64,000 bases of DNA. Source: JAOZPE01 sp964601275. Its GTDB lineage: Bacteria; Krumholzibacteriota; Krumholzibacteriia; JAJRXK01. The stretch spans positions 124,001-188,000 of the forward strand of contig CAZRMV010000005.1 in the NCBI GenBank assembly GCA_964601275.1. The letters run 5' to 3'. The position numbers and the translations under genes are program-made. Shown in pieces: positions 58,433 through 64,000 of this stretch (its first letter is position 1; each line of letters starts with the position of its first letter). The notes below the pieces were generated by a model, which saw only the letters and a program-made list of their open reading frames with translations, made no database searches and was not told where the DNA came from.

Positions 58433-59023
58433 TTACTCCTTGGTCTCCTGGATGGCAGCTGGGGATACGGTCGCTTCCTGTAGCTTCCCTTCGCGTCGTA
58501 TCGTCGGATTTCCGAAATCGGTGACGAGCTGCAAGGACACCGCCTTGAGCAGGTGCAGGAACGGATGGTTCTTGTCCTGGATGCTGTCGGTCATGCGGTG
58601 AAGGGTGGGAATGACCGCATCGGCGGCGAAACGCCGGGCTTCCTCCGGATCCATGCGGCCGAGAACCCGCAGGACATGGACCAGGTGGTCCGGCAACTCG
58701 CCGGTCTCCGGCACCTCGTAGCGCCGGAGCTGATTGCGCATCCAGACCATGAAGGAACCGCGCTCATAACGCTCTCCGAACAGATGCCATCCCACTTCAC
58801 AGCAGCATTCCGGGTTGAGATCGAAGGTCCGGGTGAAGAGCTCCTCGAGGCGGGTGGTTTCCATCTCGGAGAGCTCGCGGGCGAAAGCGGCCATCTCGCC
58901 CGCGGCTTCCGGGCAGGTGCGCTCAAAGGCCTCCTGGACATCCTCGATGGCGGCACGATAGCCGGGAGGGGGATAGGCGAAGAGGGTCGAGATCCGGTCG
59001 TAGAGTTGCGCGCGGGTTTGCAT
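58433..59023 (-). CDS. narJ: Nitrate reductase assembly chaperone
   Basis: 196 residues of the TorD/NarJ helical chaperone fold. The NarJ signature LEELFTRTFDLNPECCCEVGWHLFGERYERGSFM is complete and the C-terminal region has the usual acidic/basic tail. It keeps NarG in a competent form for molybdenum cofactor insertion in the cytoplasm and is not part of the final enzyme. The start overlaps the narH stop by one base (TGATG). Confidence 0.95.
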   Translation of the reverse strand: MQTRAQLYDRISTLFAYPPPGYRAAIEDVQEAFERTCPEAAGEMAAFARELSEMETTRLEELFTRTFDLNPECCCEVGWHLFGERYERGSFMVWMRNQLRRYEVPETGELPDHLVHVLRVLGRMDPEEARRFAADAVIPTLHRMTDSIQDKNHPFLHLLKAVSLQLVTDFGNPTIRREGKLQEATVSPAAIQETKE

Positions 59024-60513
59024 CAGAGACCTCTCTGGGGGCCGGAACGGAATCCGAAACCGGCGCTTTGACGGTGGAGATGCGGATCTTCGAGCATCTC
59101 GATGGCTTCCTCCCGCTGGGCGGGTGGGATCACGAAACGGTCATCGAAGGTGCAGAGGGAGGTCAGCCGGTAGATCGCCTCGGCCTCCTCGACGGTGAGA
59201 TCGGCCGCCCGAAGCATTTCCTCGGCGGTATCCATGGAGATATCCCCCACGGTGACCGCACGGCGGTACCACCGTACAGCCTTCTGCTTCTTCAGCGCGT
59301 AGGTCAACTTCGCCTCGTGGCCGGCCCCGAAGAGGTTGGCGAGGAATTTCAACGGCACCCGAGAGGTCTCGATGTCGTGGAAGAAGCCATTCTCGAGGTT
59401 CACCACCGAGTCGCCGTGCTGCTCGGACATCACCGGCGACATGGGGGGGACGTAGAAGAGCATCGGCAGGGTCCGGTACTCGATATGGGGCGGCAACGCG
59501 ATTTTCCATTCCTTGACGAACTTGTAGACCGGGGAGTTCTGCGCGGCGTCGATCACCGCGTCGTGGATGCCTGATCGTTTCGCCTCTTCGATGACTCCCG
59601 GATCGTGGGGATCGAGGATCATGGATCGATGGCCTTCGATGAGTTCGGATTCGTCCAGCTTGGCGATCTCCTCGATGCGATCGGCGTCGTACAGCAGCAC
59701 CCCGAGATAGCGGATGCGGCCGACGCAGGAATGGAAGCAGGCGGGTGCCTGGCCGGTCTCCAGCCGGGGGAAGCAGAGGATGCACTTCTCGGATTTCCCG
59801 GTGTGCCAGTTGTAGTAGCTCTTCTTGTAGGGGCACGCGGACACGCACGAGCGCCACGCGCGGCACCGCTTCTGGTCGATCAGCACGATCCCGTCCTCGC
59901 CCCGCTTGTACAACGCGCCGGATGGGCACGAAGCCACGCAGGCCGGGTTGAGGCAGTGGTTGCAGATCCTGGGAAAGTAGAAGAACACCAGGCGCTCGAC
60001 CGCGTTCAGCTCGGCACGCTGCTTTTCGCTGAGCCCTTCCAGGTTCACGTCGTTCTCGGCGTAGATCGGCGAGCCACCGAGATCGTCGTCCCAGTTGGGA
60101 CCCGATTCGATGTCCATGAATTCGCCGGTGACGCGCGAGATGGGCCGTGCCGTGGGTTGATCCGGACCCTCGGGAGCGTTGAACAGATTCTGGTAATCGT
60201 AGGTCCAGGGCTCGTAGTAGTCATCCATGCTGGGCATGTGCGGATTGTGGAAGATGTTCGCCACGATGCGCTTCTTGTCGGTCGATCGCAGGTGCAAGGA
60301 CTGCTTGTAGACCTCCCACCCCCCCTTGAATTTCTCCTGGTCTTCCCAGAGGGCGGGATACCCGGTGCCCGGCTTGGTCTCGACGTTGTTCCACCACATG
60401 TATTCGGTGCCCGGACGATCGGTCCACACGTTCTTGCAGGCGATGCTGCAGGTGTGGCACCCGATGCACTTGTCGAGGTGGAAAACCATGGAAATCTGTG
60501 AGCGAATGTTCAT
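59023..60513 (-). CDS. narH: Respiratory nitrate reductase beta subunit (Fe-S protein)
   Basis: 496 residues, normal for NarH. The cluster ligands are CIGCHTCSIACKNVW, CNHCLNPACVASCPSGALYKR, CRAWRSCVSACPYKK (the Trp-containing site of the 3Fe-4S cluster) and CILCFPRLETGQAPACFHSC. It carries electrons from the hemes of NarI to NarG. It starts 16 bases after narG, with GGGGGGAGAA upstream. Confidence 0.97.
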   Translation of the reverse strand: MNIRSQISMVFHLDKCIGCHTCSIACKNVWTDRPGTEYMWWNNVETKPGTGYPALWEDQEKFKGGWEVYKQSLHLRSTDKKRIVANIFHNPHMPSMDDYYEPWTYDYQNLFNAPEGPDQPTARPISRVTGEFMDIESGPNWDDDLGGSPIYAENDVNLEGLSEKQRAELNAVERLVFFYFPRICNHCLNPACVASCPSGALYKRGEDGIVLIDQKRCRAWRSCVSACPYKKSYYNWHTGKSEKCILCFPRLETGQAPACFHSCVGRIRYLGVLLYDADRIEEIAKLDESELIEGHRSMILDPHDPGVIEEAKRSGIHDAVIDAAQNSPVYKFVKEWKIALPPHIEYRTLPMLFYVPPMSPVMSEQHGDSVVNLENGFFHDIETSRVPLKFLANLFGAGHEAKLTYALKKQKAVRWYRRAVTVGDISMDTAEEMLRAADLTVEEAEAIYRLTSLCTFDDRFVIPPAQREEAIEMLEDPHLHRQSAGFGFRSGPQRGL

Positions 60514-60529
60514 GCCGTTCTCCCCCCGG

Positions 60530-63500
60530 TTACCAAGTCAGCTCAGGGCACTTGCGAACCAGGATGTGCGTATCGCGATTCACACCCGTCGGACCCCAGT
60601 AGTTGAAGTGGTAGGTGAACTGTCCGTAGCCACCCACCATCAGGTTCGGTTTCAGGCGGGTACGGGTCAGGCTGTTGTGACCCCCCGACCGCCGGTTGCC
60701 GCGGAGGGGTGACTTGGGCACGGAATAGGTGCGCTCGGGCGAGTGGTACTGGATGCAGATGCCCCGGGGAATCCGGGCGCTGACCACGGCCCGGGTGACC
60801 ACGACTCCATTGTCGTTGTGCACCTCGACCCAGTCATTGTCCTTGATCCCGAGTTGCTCGGCGTCCTTGTGGTTGAGCCACAGCGGCTCGACCCCGCGGG
60901 AGAGCGTCGTCATCCGCTCGTTGTCCCCGTAGGTGGAATGGATGTGCCACTTCCCGTGCGGCGTGAGGTAGTTCAGCATCATGGTGTTGCCGACTTCCTT
61001 GCTGAACCGCAGGTCGGCGTACTCGGTGGGGAGCGGCTTGGGCTTGTAGGTCGGCAGATGCTCGCCGAACTGGAGGTAGCCCGGGTGATCGAGGTAGAAG
61101 TGTTGGCGGCCGGTGAGGGTGCGCCACGGAACCTTGGCCTCGACGTTGTAGGTGAACGGGGAGTAGGCCCGGCCCTTGTTGGTCAGACCGGACCACATGG
61201 GGCTGTTGATGAAACGACGAGGTTGGGACTGGATGCTCTTGTAGGTCACCTCGACATCGCGAGAGCCTTCGGCGAGATGGGCGAGAGGCAGCCCGACTTT
61301 CTCCTCCATGTTCTTGTAGGAGCGGTAGGCGAGTTCGCCGTTGGTCACGGTGGCGAATCGCAGGATGATGTTGCAGACGCTGTCGTCGTCCTTGAGAGAG
61401 AGATAGGTCTCGCCGCCCCACTTCTGTGACGGCAGCTTTTTCAGCGCCGCTTCGTAATGGTCCTCGATCGCGTAGTGGGTTCCGTGCGCTCCCAGGCCGT
61501 TCTTGCGGGCCAAGGGCCCGAACGAACAGTACTGGTTGTGCAGGTTGCGGTAGTCGCGGGTCACCACCTTCAAGCCGGGCATCGTCTTTCCCGGAATCGC
61601 CTCGATCTCTCCGGTGATCCAGTCCTTCATGGTGGTCTGGGCGATTTCCGCGGGGGTGTCGTGGGCCAGAGGCACCGCGACCACATCGCGGACCGGCTCG
61701 GGGAAATGCTTCTGCGCGAGCTCGGAGAACTTCTTCGCGATGGAACGGAAGATCTGCCAATCACTCCTGGCTTCCCAGCAGGGCGGGACCGCCTTGGACA
61801 GGGGATGGATGAAACTGTGCATGTCCGTGGAGTTGAGATCGTCCTTCTCGTACCAGGTCGCCGCGGGGAGGATGATGTCCGAATAGAGGGCCGAGGTGTC
61901 CATCCGGAAGTTGAGATCGACGATGAGGTCCATCTTTCCCTGGGGCGCGTTGGCGTGCCAGGTCACCTCCTGGAGGGAGCCCTCCGCGAGATCCTCCGCG
62001 ATGGCGTTGGTATGCGTGCCCAGGTAGTGCTTGAGGAAGAACTCGTGTCCCTTGGCACTGGACATGAGCGCGTTGCCTCTCCAGATATACCAGACCCGCG
62101 GCCAGTTCTCCTCGCTGTCCGGATCTTCAACCGCGAACTTCATCGCCCGCGACTTCAGCTTGTCGACCACCCACTGGACGATTTCTTCGTCGGTGGCTGC
62201 GCCATCGGCCTCGGCTTCCTTCACCAGCTCGAGCGAATTGCGGTTGAACTGCGGGTAGAAGGGCAGCCAGCCGCTGCGTACCGCCTTGACCTGCACATCC
62301 ATCGTGTGGCCCCGCGCGAGTGAATCGCCGGGCTGTTTCTGCGGGACGGTGTGGTAATCGGTGAAGGATCGTTCGTAACGCCACTGGTCGGAGTGCACGT
62401 AGTGCCAACTGGGTGCGTTCTGCAGGCGCGAGGCGGGATGCCAATCCTTCGCCATCGCGATGGCGCCCCACGATTCTCCGGGCGCCAGCTTTTCCTGCCC
62501 CACGTAATGGGCGAGACCGCCCCCGTTCTTTCCGATACACCCGCAGAACATCAGGGCGTGGATCCCCGCCCGGTACATCAGGTTGTTGTGGTACCAGTGA
62601 TTGATTCCCGCCCCGATGATGATCGTGCACTTCCCCCCGGTGTGCAGCGCGGTATTCGCCCACTCCCGGGCGAAGCGCAGCAGGGTTTCGCGACCGAGCC
62701 CGGTGTACTTCTCCGACCAGGCGGGCGAATAGGGTTTGTCGTCGTCGTAGTCGGCGGGGTAGTCGCCGGCCAGCCCGCGCCCCACGCCGTACTGGGCCAT
62801 CAGGAGGTCGTAGATGGTGGTGACGAGCAGGGTGCTCCCGTCCGCCGCCTGCAGGCGACGCACCGGAACCCCCCGCTGAAGGGTGGTTCCTTCGCCGAAG
62901 TCGTCGAACTCGACCTGCAGGACATCGTCGTGACGGTCGAGGAAGCTGAGCTCGGGCGCGATGGGTGCTCCATCTTCGGCGTCCTCGAGCTTGAGATTCC
63001 ACTTCCCCTTCTGTGTTCCCCACCGGTGCCCCACGCTGCCGCCGGGCATCCGGGGGCGATCGTCGTTGGCGTCCCACATGAGGAACTTCCAGTCGCCGTT
63101 CTCGACTCCGGCGTAGGAGGGCAGGCGGTTGGCCCTCAGGCATTGACCTGGCCGGTAGACTCCCTCGACGGAGTCGAGTTCCACCAGGAACGGCGCGTCG
63201 GTGAATCGGCGGGTGTAATCGAGGAAGGAATCGACCTTCTTCTCGTGATGGAACTCCTTCAGGATCACGTGATTGACCGCCATCCACCAGGCGCCGTCCT
63301 GCCCCGCGTTGATCGAGATCCACTCGTCGGCGTACTTGGCCACCTGGTTGAAATCCGGGGCGAAGACCCACATCTTCGTGCCGTTGTGGCGTGATTCCGC
63401 GGCGAAATGACAGTCCGGTGTGCGCGTCATGTTGAGGTTCGAGCCCATCACCGCGAGCAACTTGGCGTTGTACCAGTCGGCGGACTCGTTGACGTCGGTC

Positions 63501-64000
63501 TGTTCTCCCCAGGTCTCCGGGGAGGCCGGCGGCAGGTCGCAATACCAGTCGTAGAACGAGAGCCCGAGCCCTCCCATGAGCTGGAGCATCCGCGAACCGG
63601 CGGCGTAGCTGATCATCGACATCGCGGGGATGGGGGAGAACCCGGCGATCCGATCGGGACCGTATTTCTTGATGGTGTGGATGTTGGCGGCGGCCATCAG
63701 TTCCAGGACCGTGTCCCAGTCGACCCGCCGCAGGCCCCCCTTGCCGCGGGCGCGCTGATACCGCCGGCGTTTCTCGGGATCGCTGACCAGCGATTTCCAG
63801 GCCTCGACCGGGTCGTCGTAGGAACCCCGCGCTTCGCGCCACAGATCGAGCAGCGCCCCGCGCATGTAGGGGTATTTCACGCGGAGAGGACTGTAGAGAT
63901 ACCAGGAATAGGAGATCCCGCGCTGACACCCGCGAGGTTCATAGGGGGGCAACCCCGCCTCGAGCTCCGGGTAGTCGACCTGCTGCATCTCCCAGGTGAC
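60530..64000 (-). CDS. narG: Respiratory nitrate reductase alpha subunit (5' end outside window)
   Basis: 1156 residues are visible, reading in from the right edge (VTWEMQQVDYP). NarG starts roughly 60 residues earlier, so only the N-terminus, including the His/Cys Fe-S ligands and any Tat signal, is missing. Typical NarG blocks are EPRGCQRGISYSWYLYSPLRVKYP, YGPDRIAGFSPIPAMSMISYA, and CDLPPASPETWGEQTDV, with the Asp that can bind molybdenum. The C-terminal part (YGDNERMTTLSRGVEPLWLN, THILVRKCPELTW) is standard. It reduces nitrate to nitrite at a molybdo-bis-MGD site. Whether it faces the cytoplasm or the periplasm cannot be decided without the N-terminus. Confidence 0.97.
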   Translation of the reverse strand, partial: VTWEMQQVDYPELEAGLPPYEPRGCQRGISYSWYLYSPLRVKYPYMRGALLDLWREARGSYDDPVEAWKSLVSDPEKRRRYQRARGKGGLRRVDWDTVLELMAAANIHTIKKYGPDRIAGFSPIPAMSMISYAAGSRMLQLMGGLGLSFYDWYCDLPPASPETWGEQTDVNESADWYNAKLLAVMGSNLNMTRTPDCHFAAESRHNGTKMWVFAPDFNQVAKYADEWISINAGQDGAWWMAVNHVILKEFHHEKKVDSFLDYTRRFTDAPFLVELDSVEGVYRPGQCLRANRLPSYAGVENGDWKFLMWDANDDRPRMPGGSVGHRWGTQKGKWNLKLEDAEDGAPIAPELSFLDRHDDVLQVEFDDFGEGTTLQRGVPVRRLQAADGSTLLVTTIYDLLMAQYGVGRGLAGDYPADYDDDKPYSPAWSEKYTGLGRETLLRFAREWANTALHTGGKCTIIIGAGINHWYHNNLMYRAGIHALMFCGCIGKNGGGLAHYVGQEKLAPGESWGAIAMAKDWHPASRLQNAPSWHYVHSDQWRYERSFTDYHTVPQKQPGDSLARGHTMDVQVKAVRSGWLPFYPQFNRNSLELVKEAEADGAATDEEIVQWVVDKLKSRAMKFAVEDPDSEENWPRVWYIWRGNALMSSAKGHEFFLKHYLGTHTNAIAEDLAEGSLQEVTWHANAPQGKMDLIVDLNFRMDTSALYSDIILPAATWYEKDDLNSTDMHSFIHPLSKAVPPCWEARSDWQIFRSIAKKFSELAQKHFPEPVRDVVAVPLAHDTPAEIAQTTMKDWITGEIEAIPGKTMPGLKVVTRDYRNLHNQYCSFGPLARKNGLGAHGTHYAIEDHYEAALKKLPSQKWGGETYLSLKDDDSVCNIILRFATVTNGELAYRSYKNMEEKVGLPLAHLAEGSRDVEVTYKSIQSQPRRFINSPMWSGLTNKGRAYSPFTYNVEAKVPWRTLTGRQHFYLDHPGYLQFGEHLPTYKPKPLPTEYADLRFSKEVGNTMMLNYLTPHGKWHIHSTYGDNERMTTLSRGVEPLWLNHKDAEQLGIKDNDWVEVHNDNGVVVTRAVVSARIPRGICIQYHSPERTYSVPKSPLRGNRRSGGHNSLTRTRLKPNLMVGGYGQFTYHFNYWGPTGVNRDTHILVRKCPELTW

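Noticed and set aside
1..64000. tRNA, rRNA, CRISPR arrays, insertion sequences, prophage
   Set aside because: I found no cloverleaf, repeat-spacer array, transposase or phage gene; a covariance-model scan would be needed to exclude a tRNA fully.

Overview
The window is high-GC bacterial chromosome with dense, largely collinear genes. The organism is a Gram-negative with an outer membrane (LptD-type protein, TolC-type channel, lipoproteins, c-type cytochromes) that respires anaerobically on nitrate. A FlgD-like C-terminal domain on a secreted M1 peptidase, an alternative complex III, large LptD-like and S1 proteins and many secreted proteins of unknown function suggest an FCB-type lineage (Eisenbacteria, Krumholzibacteriota, Gemmatimonadota or relatives). 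That placement is inference. No phage, insertion sequence, CRISPR array, tRNA or rRNA was recognised.

Layout, left to right. 1-5.4 kb: 3' end of folC, a ROK kinase and a very large LptD-like protein. 5.4-8.3 kb: HU, then a secreted metallophosphatase/tetraheme cytochrome whose frame is interrupted by one UGA exactly where the family has a conserved cysteine, then a secreted protein of unknown function. 8.3-13.2 kb: a DnaQ-type exonuclease, a reverse transsulfuration pair (cystathionine beta-synthase and gamma-lyase/synthase types), two small zinc-ribbon proteins and a predicted outer-membrane protein. 13.3-19.5 kb: a 1441-residue TPR/sigma-54 activator and two secreted proteins. 19.6-24.6 kb: an iron module with a tandem Fur-Fur protein overlapping alr, facing feoA-feoB and a small Cys-rich Feo protein behind a promoter that carries a Fur-box-like site. 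24.6-33.7 kb: HAD phosphatase, alpha/beta hydrolase, M1 peptidase, repeat lipoprotein, S1-domain protein, saccharopine dehydrogenase-like protein. 33.7-41.8 kb (minus): S9 peptidase and a tripartite RND efflux system. 41.9-49.5 kb: malate dehydrogenase, lipoprotein, HdeD-like protein, OsmC, Nudix, and a second-type DnaE polymerase. 50.3-64 kb (minus): narGHJI followed directly by actABCDEF.

How the genes work together. The right third is a respiratory block: NarGHI oxidises quinol with nitrate, and alternative complex III oxidises the same quinol pool and passes electrons to cytochrome c. No terminal oxidase or nitrite/NO reductase is visible. The iron module would supply ferrous iron for the many hemes and Fe-S clusters.

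Most interesting candidates: a selenocysteine (UGA) in the PCGC motif of the metallophosphatase-cytochrome, with a hairpin 28 nt downstream that fits the bacterial SECIS pattern; and a single-chain double Fur in which only the first half keeps its structural zinc cysteines. Neither was tested beyond reading the sequence.
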